From Haemonchus contortus (lineage: Eukaryota; Nematoda; Chromadorea; Rhabditida; Trichostrongylidae): 64,000 bases of DNA. Where the stretch lies: the NCBI GenBank assembly GCA_000469685.2, contig LS997564.1, forward strand, positions 26,898,459-26,962,458, in the 5' to 3' direction. The notes beneath the pieces are model-generated. The model had not been told where the DNA came from, did not search any database, and saw only the letters and a list, made by a program, of their open reading frames with translations. The translations under genes and the position numbers were made by a program. Shown piece by piece: positions 34,102 through 47,780 of this stretch. Position 1 is the stretch's first letter. Each line of letters starts with the position of its first letter.

Positions 34102-34660
34102 ATGCACAGTTCACGATAATTTTGGGCAATACTCATTTTCTGGATCATGTCTGAACTGATTCGAGACATGGAAGATAAGATGGAAAATAGTGCGAAGAAG
34201 GCGAAGATTGCGTGAATCGGTATTTCCAAGAGTGAGGAAGGCTTCAAAAAATTGGGGGCTGGACGAGAATGAGACCAGAATGAAAAAATTGTTTGTTTGA
34301 ACGGGCTATACGGGTCATTGCTTAAGTGTGGGTCCTGGTGCAACTAACTGACTACGGTAGACAAAAAATTCATCCTTCTATAAGCATCAGTAAACAAAAA
34401 TACCCTAGTAGCAGCAAAAGTGGCTCACGTCTCCTAGCCTCTAGGAGTAGGAAACTGAATAAGGGGTCGCGGCAGCAAAAAGAATAACAGAGGAAAAGAA
34501 TGCAAGAAAAACATCGCCTCATCACTCGGCGATGTGCTGAGGGTCTGGGGGTGCTAGATAGTTGCAATCTGTGTTGCTTCGATACTCGTCTGAAGTGACA
34601 TCGATCGAAGGGCATGGAAGCGGGGCTTTCCCGCCTCTCGAATTATCGTGAACTTTGCCT
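34102..34660. mobile_element. TTAA MITE copy upstream of aminopeptidase gene 1
   Basis: 559 bases with decayed flanks CTAA and TCAA. Ends ATGCACAGTTCACGATAATT and its inverse. Shares interior sequence with 25230-25771. It lies 110 bases upstream of the gene 1 start codon, within the likely promoter or 5' leader. Confidence 0.75.
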
Positions 34661-35689
34661 TCAACCGTATGATGTTATTGAAATAGTTCTGTTGTATCAG
34701 ATTGTACGGAAAGTTTTCCATAAACGTCTAGGTATTCCATAGTTTCCTTGAATATTCTGGAAAACTCCATAGAAGCATCAAAACTGGGAACACGGAATAC
34801 TCCACAATACTACACTACCTGCTTGCCTGTCCGGTTCCCTCCTTCATGATTGCTGAACCCTTTGTTGGGTGAACTACCTCGGCATACTCTCCAAGTAACC
34901 CTTCACGAGTTCCAACCTGGCCACTTCGTTTCTGAAGCCTATGGAAACCGAGGTGCAGTACTCTGCTTTGGAACAGTCTTCAAACCTGTCTGCACCCCCC
35001 CCCCCCCCCAGCAATAACGCTTCGAAGCCGAATGCCTCTATCAAATAGCTTACTTCAGCTTTTTACAAGGGTTATTATACAAGTCCAAAAACAGTCGCGA
35101 CCGCATGCTCTGGGTACCTCCGCCAATGTTTAAACTGTTAAGGAGTTACATGAAGAAGGACTGTTGTAAAAAGGGCAATGTTAGAAATTTTCCACACACG
35201 GAAATGCAGAAGTAAAATCAGAATTCCAAGTTCCGGGAAAGATCAGAAACTCATTCCTCAGGCCAAGGAACCGGAGACGAGGTGGTGCGGGCACGACATG
35301 CGATTTTAAAGTGTTCGTTGAAGCAGGGCGATTACTCATTTGATCAACCAAGACATCAGAAGAAGACCGAGACGCCGCAATAGCGATATCTTTTCACGAG
35401 AGCGCTGAATGCAAGACATGATGTTCGTTGTGCTCTTCAAGCGACGAGGGTCCACTGGTTCATGACAAAATCAAATAAAGACGTACTGGCGCTCGCTCAA
35501 GCAAAAAATGGAACAGGCGGACGACCATGTCATCTAGATGCAAAAACGGCTGGGATATAATATTTTAGGATGGCATTAATAAGACAACATTATTTCATCG
35601 CCTGGAATGCACAAGTATGGGTTCCAGTCCCGTCCGAGGCCGAAGTTTTTTTTCTCCATTACGCAGAAGGCCAAAGATCGCTATTCTAG
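34661..35689. other. no gene seen; homopolymer C15
   Basis: A run of 15 C at 34995-35009. Otherwise unassigned sequence with short open frames only. Confidence 0.5.
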
Positions 35690-37430
35690 TGAGGCCTTCG
35701 GCGCTATAACAGCAGTTCATAAAATATCGAATCGAAAAACTAGTTTAGATCTGGCAGGAGATTATCATACCATAGCACGCTATATGACTGGTTTCCTGGC
35801 AATAAACGGAGGGTCGTAGAAAGGGCACATGGAAGAAGCGTAATGGATCTCAAAAACGAAGAAGAAGAGGGTTTCCTACCCAACACAGCCTGCAACCAAT
35901 GGCTGCTTTCATAGTCCGCCGGCCGGCGTGCCGGCGTGCCACGAGGCAGTGCTGGGGGGAGGAAGGCGGCAGACGGTCGGCCGTCGAAGGGCTGCAAACA
36001 AGGAGAAACGAGATCAAAAACCATTTGTACCAGCTCCTGGTTGTTTGGGTTTTGATCTTGTTCTTCTTTGTTTTCATCCCTTCGACCGACCGCCTGCCGC
36101 CCTCCTCCCCCCTAGCACTGTCTCGTGGCACTCCGGCCGGCCGGCCGGCTGGCGGACCCGGCGAACTATGAAAGCAGCCAATCAGTCTGCAGCAACGAAA
36201 AGGAGAAGATAGTTACTCAGAAAGTAACCTACAGCAGTGTATTAGTAAACGGATTGAGACCACGTGCTTGTCGAAAGATCTTTTTTCAGAACTGTAGAGG
36301 AGAGCAAGGTTCTGCTTGGTCGGCTTTACAACACAGGCCTACCCTCGTGGGCATAGCCATTGAGCTTACTTAAGTGCAGGGGAGAAGACGTGATCATAGA
36401 GTCCGGTCCGGTTGAAGAAGCTGCACTCAGCGGAAAAGAGCAACCTAACGAGAAAGATACCGTAGATCAATAAACCAAACCTTCGAGGAATAGTCCAGCG
36501 ACTGTGGAGCAAAGCAAAAGAGATCTTCGTGCAGTGTGCAAAAGGAACTGGGTGAGATGCGAAATTATTCAGGCGAAAAAAGGTAGTTGGTCCTAGAGCG
36601 GGGAAGTACATGGTTCAGTAGAGCAAAAGAAAGAATCTATAACCCTCGAAAGACCTAGCTCTCCACAGGAGCTGAAAAAAGTTTCTAGGTCTCAAATAGG
36701 GACAAAGGGTTTATTCCACCGCACTACGTACAGAGGATGAGGTGCGTCGACAATAGTCAATAGGTTAGAGAAGCGGCTTGTCCAGATTCACGGAGGACAC
36801 TCGGAGAAAATGGACCTATCGATTCCTATACGCCGTGACCAATTGAGAAATTTGAGAAAGTATCTTAAGTGCTTATAGAAGCATTACCATCGTACTCATA
36901 CTCATGAAAAAGGGAAATCTTGCATTCACCGCGCTATCGAGTTGCCTCCGTACAAGACGAAACTGTGCCATCGGTTAGTTGACTAAAGAATGCGGAAGCA
37001 TATCCCAATTTCGCAGGACCTTTGATTTCCCACGTGGAAGGTCTGCGAAAGATGCCATCTCATAGTTGACAAGTGATGAAGAAGGAGGCTGAGATGAGTT
37101 CAGAAAACATTCATCACTAAAGGTTACTGGAACCCACAATTTCTCATTTGATGGCGTCGTTACGATAGCTGAAGGTGGGGAAGTACTCGAAAGCAGCTTT
37201 CACAGAAGTAGCAGAACGTTTTGAACGATAATGGGCTCTACGTAAAGAAGATCAGGTTTCTCAGATTCGAGGAGTTCAAAGAGCTAAGTGTGGACGGGTT
37301 CGGAAAAGTCATCGAGAGTAACGGACTTCCGATGTTAGGGTAGGACGTGGCTGACGGAAGAGTGGACTTGGCGTCAAAGGCTTCAAAGGACGAGAAAGGC
37401 GCAGATGGAACCGAAGCTATTCCATGACCC
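35690..37430 (+). mobile_element. RTE A relic, strongly decayed
   Basis: Stretches align in order with the RTE at 17583-20330: the endonuclease part (35740-35860, ACCATAGCA), the linker (36390-36640, with AAAAGGAACTGGGTGAG against the AAAGGAAACGCTGGGGGAA stretch), then RT fragments ending near NGLYVKKIRFLRFEE (37225-37290). Many stops and deletions. It is interrupted by the palindromic MITE at 35901-36179. Confidence 0.65.
35901..36179. mobile_element. palindromic MITE, copy 1
   Basis: 279 bases, nearly palindromic, starting GGCTGCTTTCATAGTCCGCC and ending with its inverse. Flanked by a 3-base duplication AAT (35898-35900, 36180-36182). Same family as 50947-51234. No coding capacity. Confidence 0.88.
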
Positions 37431-37624
37431 ACTTTCCATCAATTTGGTCGTGGTCCAAGTGAGTTCGTAGTAGGTTGACTGAGCTAATCGTTTACATTTC
37501 GGCGGAATCACCTTCTTCAGAGCCTGTTAGTCGAACATTCGTGGTTCATAGGTCACCTTCGCAAAGCACAGGAAGAACATTCTAAGGGGAGAGAAGCAGA
37601 AGCGGTGAAGGTGGCAGTAAGCGC

Positions 37625-39770
37625 TATCCAGAGGCCTTGTCACGGGAGACGGTCAAATGCCTTCTCCAGATCGAGGAAGGCTAGGTAGCGGGGTCTATGC
37701 TTTTCACAATACTTCTCCATAACTAGTCTGGCTAAGGAGATGGCATCCATTGTAGACCTTTCAGGCATGAAGCCGAACTGCTTCTGCGGAATTGGGAGCA
37801 GTTTTTTCAATCATGAGTGCACCAGCCGCTCGCACGGTTTCATCGTGTGAGCAGTCAACCTGATCCCCCAGTAGTTGGAACATTCCACCGCGTCCCCTTC
37901 CTGTTTGAGGATGGGAACGATAGTACTGCTCCTCCACGTATGTGAGATGCTTCCTTTAGCGGTCACAGTGTTCGGGTAGGCCACTTTATCCCGTGCTCTC
38001 CGAGGGCCTTCCATGCCTCGATCGGTACTCCACCCGGACCAGTTGCCTTCCCAACTTTTATCTTTCCTATTGCTCTACGCACTTCATCCTCTGTCCACAG
38101 TTTGATGGGCCAGCCGTTGCCTCTAACTGGGGAGCGATTTTCACGGGCAAATTCCTCGTTGAGGAGCCTGTCAAAGTATCCCTTCCACCTACGCCTGACC
38201 TACGCAGGGCTTCCTCAGGATTGCCCCATCGCTGCTCCTGACGGACGTCACTACCGCGATGTCCTGAGTGGCGCGGTGTCGCGCTTTCGCCACGCGAAAG
38301 ACGAACCTTTCTCCTTCTCGACTGTCAGGTTTCTTATACAAGGCGTCCATCCCCGTGTTCTTCGCCTTCGCCACACCAGCCTTGGCGAGCCTCTTGTAAG
38401 TTTTGTAGGCAGCTAGGTCTTCTGGAGCTCGTGTCCTTTGCTAGCTTTTGTAGACCGATTTCTTCTGCCTCACAACTTGCTGGACTTTATCGTTCCAGAC
38501 CATGCTTCATTGTCCCCTCGAAAACCACCCCGATTTTCCCCCAGCGTTTCCTTTGCACTCGATGCACAGGATGCCTCTGACAGCGTCGCTCCAGGTCTGC
38601 TGGATCGGTCCTTCGAGATCTTGAAGCCCACCTTCCAGTATCTTCTCCTTGAGGTTTCCTCTCTCTGATCGATGCAGCTTCCACCAGCGGATCTTACGTT
38701 CCGTTCTTGTCCTTGATTCCTTGAGAGGGTCGATGGCTATGCCTGCTAGGAGAGGCCTGTCCTGTGTAGTCAGTTCTTCATTCCAGGCAATCTCATGATG
38801 TCCTTTACAGTTTTGAGGGACGGTCTCTTAACTAGCCCATGATCTATGTCCGTTTCTTTCCCTCCACTGCTAAAGGTTATCTCCTGAGACCTCCTTCTCG
38901 CGGAGAATGTGCTGCAGACTGCCAAGTCATGGGCCATGGTCAGGACAAGAACCTTTCTCCTTCTTCGTTGCTGACTCCTATTCCCCTACCTCCATGTACC
39001 CTCCCCAGTGCCCTCCTTTCATTGCCGACGTGCCCATTCAGGTAACCTCCTATTATGAAATAGTTCCTTTCTGAAACTGATCGGATGGCCTCGTCAAGCT
39101 CAGATAGAACTGATCCTTTTTGTAAATGGGGCAGCCGGCTTGTGGTGCGTACACTGATATTACTGTTCGGTACCTTCATGTCTATCCTTACAACCATGAT
39201 TCTACTTCTGATCCTGCTGACGGCATAGACGAAGTCTTTGGGGGACTGTGGCCACACCATTTCGTTTGGTGTCATCCCCATTGTGGTAGAGTTTGACACT
39301 CTCTCCGATTTCCCTAACCTTGCTCCTTTTCAGAGGGTCCCCTGAAGGCATCGAATTTGAATATCACTGCGCTTCATTAGAAGGGCGACCTCTCGGAACT
39401 TCCCAGTAAGTGAACCCGCGTTCAGCGTCCAAACTCGAACTAACTTTAGACGAGGACGTTAACTTTTCGGTAGCCCTCGCATATTGTCCACAGGACTCGG
39501 GCGGGGGTCCTGTGCGCAACTTCCGGGTCACATCCTAGCTTTATCACTGATACTTTGTAAGACTTCAGACATGTTTGTTGTGAATAGGATTTTCCAGCGG
39601 CCAGCCTGTCAACCTCGGCCTCCCGCTGGTACCGATGCAATTCTTGCAATTTTCGCAGACATCGAACTCGCACTTTCTCTCAGTGCGGACGTGGGCCTAC
39701 ACTCTTATCAACTCGACCCCCCTTGGAAAGCCTTACTAGACCTCTCTACTACTATTATACCATAACTTCT
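37625..39770 (-). mobile_element. RTE A relic with 5' leader
   Basis: Minus-strand copy of the same LINE family. It keeps the 5' leader and the start of the endonuclease, LVRVWTLNAGSLTGKF (about 39440-39390), then VVRIDMKVPNSNISVRTTS, the linker, and RT up to AFLDLEKAFDRLP. It is 3' truncated at about 37625 and carries stops and frameshifts throughout. Confidence 0.85.
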
Positions 39771-39799
39771 TCTCTTTACCACGAACCTCCTTCATCGAG

Positions 39800-40960
39800 A
39801 ATTCTCCCCCACTGAGGAATGCCGGTTGATGGCGGGGCCACGAGGTACGATGTCGGGTGGTAGCCCATTGGTATCACATGATGTCTCGTTCATCCGATTT
39901 ATCAGTAACGTCTTCACTCGCCCCTGTTGGAAGCCAGAGCGGCCCAGTGGGATAGCAGACACGAAGATAGCACTCATTCCCTTTGAAGCATTCGTGAAAA
40001 TTCTGACCATTGAACTGAAGGCTATCCTAGCGTTTGCTCGACATCAAGAGGGACCCAGTATCTGGCCGCCTGGATCTAACTCTATCACAGGTCGCAACGC
40101 GCTTCAGGCCCACTTGATCTTCGACTCACTGGCGAAGCAACTGCGCTTTTCGTCTTCGTTCGTAGACAGTTCGAAATTGAAAATCCGAATTCTCTTCCCC
40201 ACTTGCCCGTATAGACAAATTGTTAGCATTGACCGCTCTAAAGCTAATCGAAAACGCCAGGTAGCGAAGTAGACAAATAAAATAATTCAAGTCATCGATC
40301 TAGACGAACCCACGTGAGACGAGCTGGAGCATTGATTGATACTTTTTCATTCTTTACGACTTCGTGAGGCTCGGTAATGAACCAATTTTTTCCAAGGTGC
40401 TGTCATACTCGGCAAGCATCCATTCCGCTCGTTCGATTTTCTTTGTTATTGACATGGTATCGGGAGCATAGCAAGAATTATCTTTGTAGTAGCCGTCGAC
40501 TTCTACTTCCATATCTTCTCATTCCAAATGGCGCGTGATGTTCTCGAGAGCGGCAGTGAAAAGTTTGGGCGAAATGGTGACGCCTCGCTGGAACCTCTTT
40601 TCCTTGTATTATAGGATGGCGGAATCCCGATGACGAACTTATGATAGAGCCCTTTGTGAAGCATCCTTACATGTTGTGTGGGATTAGCCTAGATGCCCGA
40701 ATTTTTAATTAAAGGCTTCTGTCTCGCAGGATCGAAGCCGTACCTCAAATCGATGAACCAAGGCATAACACATCCTGTATTCACGCGATGCTTCAGTGAG
40801 CCTTGTAAAAATGTGATCGACAGTACTGAACCCTCTCCGAACGTTTGCTCGCACGCACGAATGTCTTTCATCCAATATTCTTCCAACCCTGTTGAGGACA
40901 TGCGAGGAAAATGTCTGTAGACCACTTCATCGACGTGATATCCTGTCAAATTAAGCAAGA
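39800..40960 (-). mobile_element. RTE B relic (RT and C-terminus)
   Basis: Fragment of a second RTE family, better preserved at 43620-46750. RT remnants run 40960-40690, and the palm and C-terminal remnants extend down to about 39800. Many stops. Confidence 0.7.
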
Positions 40961-43619
40961 GAGAATTGAATAAACGACATACACATCCTGCATAGGATAG
41001 TAGGAAGGAAGGTAGACGTGGCTGTAAAATAGATTCAAGTGAAAGTCTTATATAATTCTTTCCACTGCTTCGAAATGCAGTAACTCATTCTTCTCACTGG
41101 TGAAGCTTTGCGAGTGATTCGTTGACTTCACTCTCGCAGGACTTTGTCTCGAGCTTGGTCGCACTCAAGTGCATAGTTTGTAAACAGCGAATCATCACTG
41201 ATTGCTAAAAGCAGCACACGAAAAAATTCGGAGTGGTCCCCTTTTTATAGCTTGACGTCAACATAGATTCATCTGGATGCAGCACCACTAAGGTAATTGT
41301 AGACAGATTTTCGAGTTTTCTGCGCAAAAGGCTCGGGAAGCTCAAGAGCTTTCAGGCTAGTTGATCAGCATGAAAACGGCAAAATCACTCACGCTACTAT
41401 GGGTTGATACATCGCTGTCAGAGCTACCACGATGGACACTCATTGAGAGTCCTCAATCACAAATGAACCCTACTCGAAAATAATACAACGTTGAATAAAC
41501 TTGCTCAAAATAAACTTTATAATATTCTCGGTGGTAGAAGAGGCTGTCATTGGAAAGCTATGCTAGGAACATGCAATTGAAGGGCAGCGTGATTTATTTC
41601 GAATCATTGACCAACATGGCAAGGAGCGGAGTAACGAGCCATGATTTTGCCAACCTTGGAACCATTTGCTGCTCTCATAGCTGTTCATATTGCACTGGAC
41701 TGAGTAATTGCCGACACGAAACATTTTTTAAATGGTCAAGGGAGCTGAAGTAGTTCTTACAATTCAATCAGGATTCCATAGGGAACCGATTCGGATCGGG
41801 CTCCTGTAAGCGACGGTACTAACGTGGCTTCTGTGAGCGACGAGACCTCAGTTACCATTTGGGGTCCAATCCAACCAGGTCTTACTCATATCCAAAATCG
41901 GTTCGTCTTGTGGAAAGTCAATGCATTCAGGAGGTTAACTGCCCGACGTGTGTGAATGAATTTGGATTGGTTGTGCCAAGAAACAGGCTCCACTAAGAGC
42001 AGTGCGGTTCAATTTTAGGAGTAGCTATATTTTTCATTCTTCTTTCAACCCGAAAAGCAGTAAACTTTGAAAATTTCCATGTCGTCATTGGTCCTGGCAT
42101 TATTCCTTTTCTCCCTACCTTTGCTATTGATTCCTTCAAAGTTCTCAAGTATAGCAAAAGAAAGCACAGCTGCCCATGAAGAGCAAAAGAAAGTTGTTTG
42201 TGGTAGTAACTACTCGGCTGCAACCTTGCACCACTTCCTTGTTCTCCTTGCATCGATGCATTGAATATTTTCGATACACTTGTACCCGAGACTCTCACTT
42301 AACTGATATTCAACAAATTTACTGATTTTTGAAGCGAAAAAGATGATTTTTTTCATGCGGTTCTGCCCGCTGATTTCTTTGAGATTCTTTTCTTTTTTGA
42401 CTTCGCTCTTAACTCTGCCTGATTATTACCACTGCACTATAATATTTATGACTAGCCCTGATCCTAAGCTTCGAAAGGCTTTCCTTTTCACATCAAGAAC
42501 TTCCTTACCCTTTTGTAGTTGTAATAGAGAAAGAGACGTAAAAGAGAAATAGTGAAATAGAAGGATACGTAGCAGGTAAGCTTTCCCAGCAAATAAGCTG
42601 TACTTGGATCCTGATTAGTTTCAAATTCACTTTTCTATTACAAGCACCAAGCCACGTCACATCCATTGCAGACATTCGAGAGAAGATCAATGTCAAGTCA
42701 ATGATCGGAGCTGTTACTGTTCTGATGATTGCATGTTAAGAAAAGCACATATAGACTTTTGGATTTAGACTAAGACCTGAACAAACTTTCAATTTGTGAT
42801 GGAGGATTCGCTACTTTCCTGGAATGATGTGCATCTGAATGTGTGTAGTAGGGCTGTGGATTTCATCAGGTGATTGACCAAGAGTGTTACTCTCAACAGG
42901 AAAATCTACAAAAAGGAGATGAGAAGCCATGTAACGGAGACAAGTCCGATTAAGGAGGAACTGTTTTTACGTTTTGTTAACAAGTTTGGCTTCGTAACTA
43001 AAATTCCTCTTTTGTTCACACTCGAGGCCATCGGGTATTACACCTGAAAGTTGCTGACGAAATTATTATACTAAACGATCCTTATGAGAGGGTATTATTT
43101 CAGAGTCATCTATTCTATTCTGATCGTTTACTAAAAAATATCCTATAATAAAATTGTATGTCAATATCTGCCATCCACAGCATGAGAGCTAAAAGGCTAA
43201 AAGCAAAAAATGTTTGGCACTGAAATGAAAATTGCCTCTGCTTCCATGCGCACATTACACAGACAGAACTCCTTATGATCCTCGTAACTCTCCAAAATTC
43301 AGGTCATTGCCCAAGATGTTCGTCGAACCTCTAGTTCGGCGAACATCTTAGCCATTCTACCAGCTGATAGAACCGAGCTTTTCCTTTCTCCATAGTCCAG
43401 TTTCCAAGTCCCATTTTTTTGCCCATTAGAGAACTAATACAGCGGGGCTGGCGACAAGATCCAGGAAAATAATAAAAATTTAATAACTTGAGTTCTTCAA
43501 ATGTTTCCATTGCTTTCGGTGTGAGATGGAACGTTTAAAAAACTCCAGTTCCCAGGTCTACGATTCCATCAGTGATCTCCACTTCCGTTTTTAATGGACT
43601 ATAAAAGCAAGAGCAATCA
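40961..43619. other. no gene seen
   Basis: 2.7 kb with only short open frames. No supported exon, repeat or RNA gene. Confidence 0.5.
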
Positions 43620-46600
43620 GATGTTCAGAGCCAGGTATCACCTGTATCACTTGTCGTCCCGTTGATCATCGACTTCCTCAAGCGGGCGCTAGCAACGTCT
43701 CCATTCGACCTTGTCACGAGCGAGATGGTCCAGTGAATAGCCCTCGCTTCAGGGACACAAGGTCCAACATTCCATTCATTCAATGCTTTCATAAAAAGTC
43801 TGACCATCTCGTTGGCGACCATCCTGGAGTTTGTTTAATGTCCCGAGGGATCCAGTCGGTAACTGCCCTGATCCAACGGTCACCATTGTATCGCATAACG
43901 TGTCCGGCTCACCTGATCTTCGATTTCTTGACGTAATCAACGGCATCCCTGATCTTCAACCAATGACGAAGCTCGGAATCCCGGCTACCCCTCTGCACTT
44001 GAGTGTATAGGGAAATTCTGAGCATCGTCCTTTCCAAAGTGAATGGGTAACGCTAACAGCATGCTCATCCTGCTTTCGTAGAGTCTCCGTACGTCAAAGC
44101 AGGAAGGACAGCAGTGGTGAGAAGGTGGGCGCGGAGCCGGATGTTCTTTGTCTTCAGTGTTCCTTCGATGTTCTTAAATGCTGCCCACGCGCGTTTCCTT
44201 CTGCACAGCTCCGGAGCTCATGTTGACTTTCCGACCTAGATACAGCTAGAGCATTTGGAGATATTCGTTCCAGCGTGAAGGGAGCATCAGGTACCAATCC
44301 GTTTTTCATGAACATTGTCTTCGGTAAGTTCAGTCTCAAGCCGATCTTTCCACAAACACTGTCAAAATCGGCCAGCATTCGTTCCTCCTGCTCGATGTTC
44401 AGTGTTATGAGCACGATGTCGCCTGATGCAAGCGGGGTGATGCAGATAGCGGCCTTCGACCTTCCTCCTAAGTCTTCCCATTCCAAATGACGCATGATAT
44501 TCTCGAGAGCGGCACTGAAAAGTTTGCGCGGAATGGTACCGCCCTGCTGGACACCTCTCTTTACGATGATAATGACTTCCTTATAGAATGGTGCAATCCT
44601 AATCGTGAAATTGGTTAATTAAGGCTCATGAATCATCCTTATATGTATACTGAGTAGAAACACCCTGGTTGCTCAGAGCTTTAATTACCGCTTCTGTCTC
44701 AGCGGTATCGATGGCTTTCTTCAAAGCGGAGAAAGTAAGACATGACAACATTTTCTACTCTCGTGATACTTCATTGAACTTCATTGAGTATTGTAAGAGT
44801 GTGGATAGGATCAATTGTACTGAACCCTCTACGAATCCCTGCTTGCTCACATGGCCGTCCTTCATCTAATATTCTACCGATCCTGTTCAGGATGACGCGA
44901 GTGAAAAGCTTGTAGATTACAGACAGCAGGCAGATTGGGCGATAATTGCCAATATCGTCTGGCTCTCCCTTCTGTTGCAGCAGCACATCTTGCTAGTTTT
45001 ACACGACGTGGGCACTTCGCATTCCGACAGGTACCGCGTAAAAAGGCTAGCCATATGCTGACGATAACTGGTGCAAGACTTCAGATGTTCTGATGCTACT
45101 ATCGTTATCGAGCGATTCTTCATCGACGTGACGGCATGTCGTATTTCGGAAGGGAGAGTCGAAGGAGCGATATATTCGCCTTGCCTATGATGGTGGGTAG
45201 GCAGGTAGACCTGACTGTCGAAGAGATCCAAGTAAAAGGAACTGTTACTGCATCTCGAAAGGCAATGTGGATGACCTTCTCCATTGTCTTTCGAGATACA
45301 GCAACAGTTTCGTCAGGATGACAAAGGGAAGCCATTGGTCTTGTAATTGGCGAAACTCCGTCCGAGTTTGCGAATGTTCTTCGGCCTCAGCGGTTTCGTC
45401 CATAACTGCTGCTCTTCCCTCTTCCATATCTTACTTTATCTCTTCTCTACATAGCCTTGCAAGTTTGGACGTTTGTTGGTGATTGCTTGTAGCTCGCGTG
45501 ATTCCACGCCAGCTATCAGCTCGAGAGTCTTCGAAGAGAGTTCTTTCGGATAATTGTAGACTCTCTGCTTTCTTAGCACTACCGTGAAGCTGTTCGACGA
45601 GTTGGTTGTATTCTTCATCAATGTTGCCGATAACGGAATCTTCCCATTTACTCGCGAAGGAAGCAAAGTGGTCCCGATTGATGGAGGACTTGGAGAATCG
45701 TCTCCTGAAGTTTATAGCTTCATAGCTTAGAGCACTGAAAAACGGGAACTACCGCGGAGAAGGCGATGATGCGATCCCGTATAGAACCCGGAACAACAGC
45801 GACGTCAGTCAGGCAAAATCTTCGATTGTAGATGATGTGGTCTGTTTCATCTTGGAGCTGTACCCCATGAGATTCCCATGACCATCGCAAATGAGAGGGT
45901 TTCTTGAACTGCGAATTACCATGGATGGTGTGGGTTGACATGATAAACTCGGACAGTCTCTCGCCCTGCTCATTCCATTCCATTCCTTGAGCCCCGATGT
46001 GGAGCTCTTCAGCCGTTCTTCTAGGGCAAGTTTGGCGTTGAAATCACCGACGATGACCTTGAAGAATGTATGGCCTTTTCTGTAGAGCCTTTCCAGATCC
46101 ATATGGGACACTTCGGCTAGGCAACGAAGATGGTTAGAGTTGGGGTCGATCCACATATCCTCAATCGCAAACGTCCAATTCGGGTTGTCAAGCTTCCGTA
46201 TGAATCGATGTTCATGTCCAACTACATATTCACTAAGACACCTACGCCGCCGACGCCTCTGGTGTCGCATGTTCCCAGGAACAGTTCCTCTCCAGTTTCA
46301 AATACAGCGTGCAGCGAGTGATGCATTCTCGTCTCGGTCAGTCCGATAATATCGTACTTGATCTTCCTAGCTCGCATCATCAGGTCTTCTATACATGCTT
46401 CAGATGCAAGCGTCCGTGCGTCGAAAGCGCAGATCGCCATCCTAGTCTTTCTCCCTTCAGGCAGTCTGTTTTGGCTCCGAGATTTGAGCAGCCTTTGCAG
46501 AGCGGTATTGGCCCCAACGCTGTTATATCGGGAACCCCCTCAGCTCAAGGGGAATTAGGCCCATTTTCACCACTGTTTTGGGGGAGTGAATACCCAACGT

Positions 46601-46750
46601 GTAGCTTGCCAGTCTCTGAAAGGGGGGGGGGCAGGTTTTTGTTGACTCAGGGGGCTCATAAGGCTATCCCAAAGTGGACGAGTGGCTTTGCTATTGGAGG
46701 CGGGGTTCGCATCCCAGTTACTTCCCACTCACTCTGATGCAAGCTTTTGT
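43620..46750 (-). mobile_element. RTE B LINE, near full length, many frameshifts
   Basis: Reading on the minus strand: endonuclease start AFDARTLASEACIEDLMM with YDIIGLTETR (46440-46310), GDFNAKL (about 46050), LSEFIMSTHTIHGNSQF, ETDHIIYNRRFCLTDVAVVP (about 45840). Then RT: RPICLLSVIYKLFTRVILNR (about 44930-44870), the palm region ICITPLASGDIVLITLN (family FADDIVLI) at about 44440-44390, RLNLPKTMFMKNGLVPDAP, and a C-terminal remnant down to about 43625. Multiple frameshifts and stops make it inactive. The upstream 46450-46750 looks like its 5' leader. Confidence 0.85.
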
Positions 46751-47589
46751 TTAAGTCGATGAGCAAGATACCAATTGCACACACAAAGTCACCACGCTTA
46801 TCGCATATCGACCAGCACAGCAGAAGCAGGGAGTCCTTCCTCTGAATCCACCTGCATCTCTGGGCAAGGCGCTTCTGGTCGGAAATCAACTCCCCTATTC
46901 GCCACCTGGGACGCCCCATGTAGCCTCGTCGCTGCCTCGGTGAAAGGAGATCCGTAGTCAGAGCAAAGTAGATGTAAAAGCTTAAAAAGATGAAATCAAA
47001 AGTAATTGGTGAACTGAGGGTGGCGCTGCTGTAGCCTTTAACGGTGGTGACAGTAAAAACCATTTTAGCGGATTTAACCTTATCCTGGGACTTCTGCACA
47101 ACAGTGTTCGGAATAATTCTAACTACTGCACTGCGATGCGTGAGGTGGTGCAAAAATGCGATTAAGCTAAAGTTAAAGAGTTAAGTTAATTAGTTAATCC
47201 AATTTATGATATACTCAGCTCAGAAATCTTTCCACCCAATGTTAAATGAGGGATGAGATCCATCAAAGATATTAATCGCCCTGCAGAGCCTTCCTCCTTT
47301 CTACAAAATCAGGCACCATACCGAATGACTTTCGAGTGCTTAGTTCTAGGAAAAAACCCATCCATCAATTTCAAACGATGGTGAGCGATGGCGACCGACT
47401 TTTACAAAAACCGTGTCTGCGATAAAAAGGCTGCAGAATTACAAAGTTTTCCAGTGGTGAAGTCTTGGTCCGAAACATCATCAACCAATGAGTTGGATCT
47501 ACGAATGCGACAACTTTCATAAGCGAGACTTTCAGAGGCTTTCATGCCTTTATCTTACCCATCGGCGCCGGTTTATTTTCTCACTGTAT

Positions 47590-47780
47590 CGTACTGTACA
47601 GAGATAACTGAAGTTACACTGGACTTGGTGGCTGATAAAGCACTCTAAAAGGCAAGCGCGCCACAGGATCGCTATCTCCTTCATATTGATGGTGGAACAC
47701 TTTGATAGGTGGTGTAAGATGCGAAGAGATCGAAGGTGATTGGTGACAAGGACCGATAAAAAACGAACAAGGGCTGACAA
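47590..47780 (-). repeat. single inverted unit of the 130-base satellite
   Basis: Read on the minus strand it shows GTTCGTTTTTTATCGG, CACCAATCACC, TTACACCACCTATCAAAGTG and ATATGAAGGAGATAGC, in the order seen at 21540-23080. Confidence 0.65.

Noticed and set aside
46656..47153. 165-codon minus-strand frame
   Set aside because: Overlaps the probable RTE B 5' leader and shows no domain.
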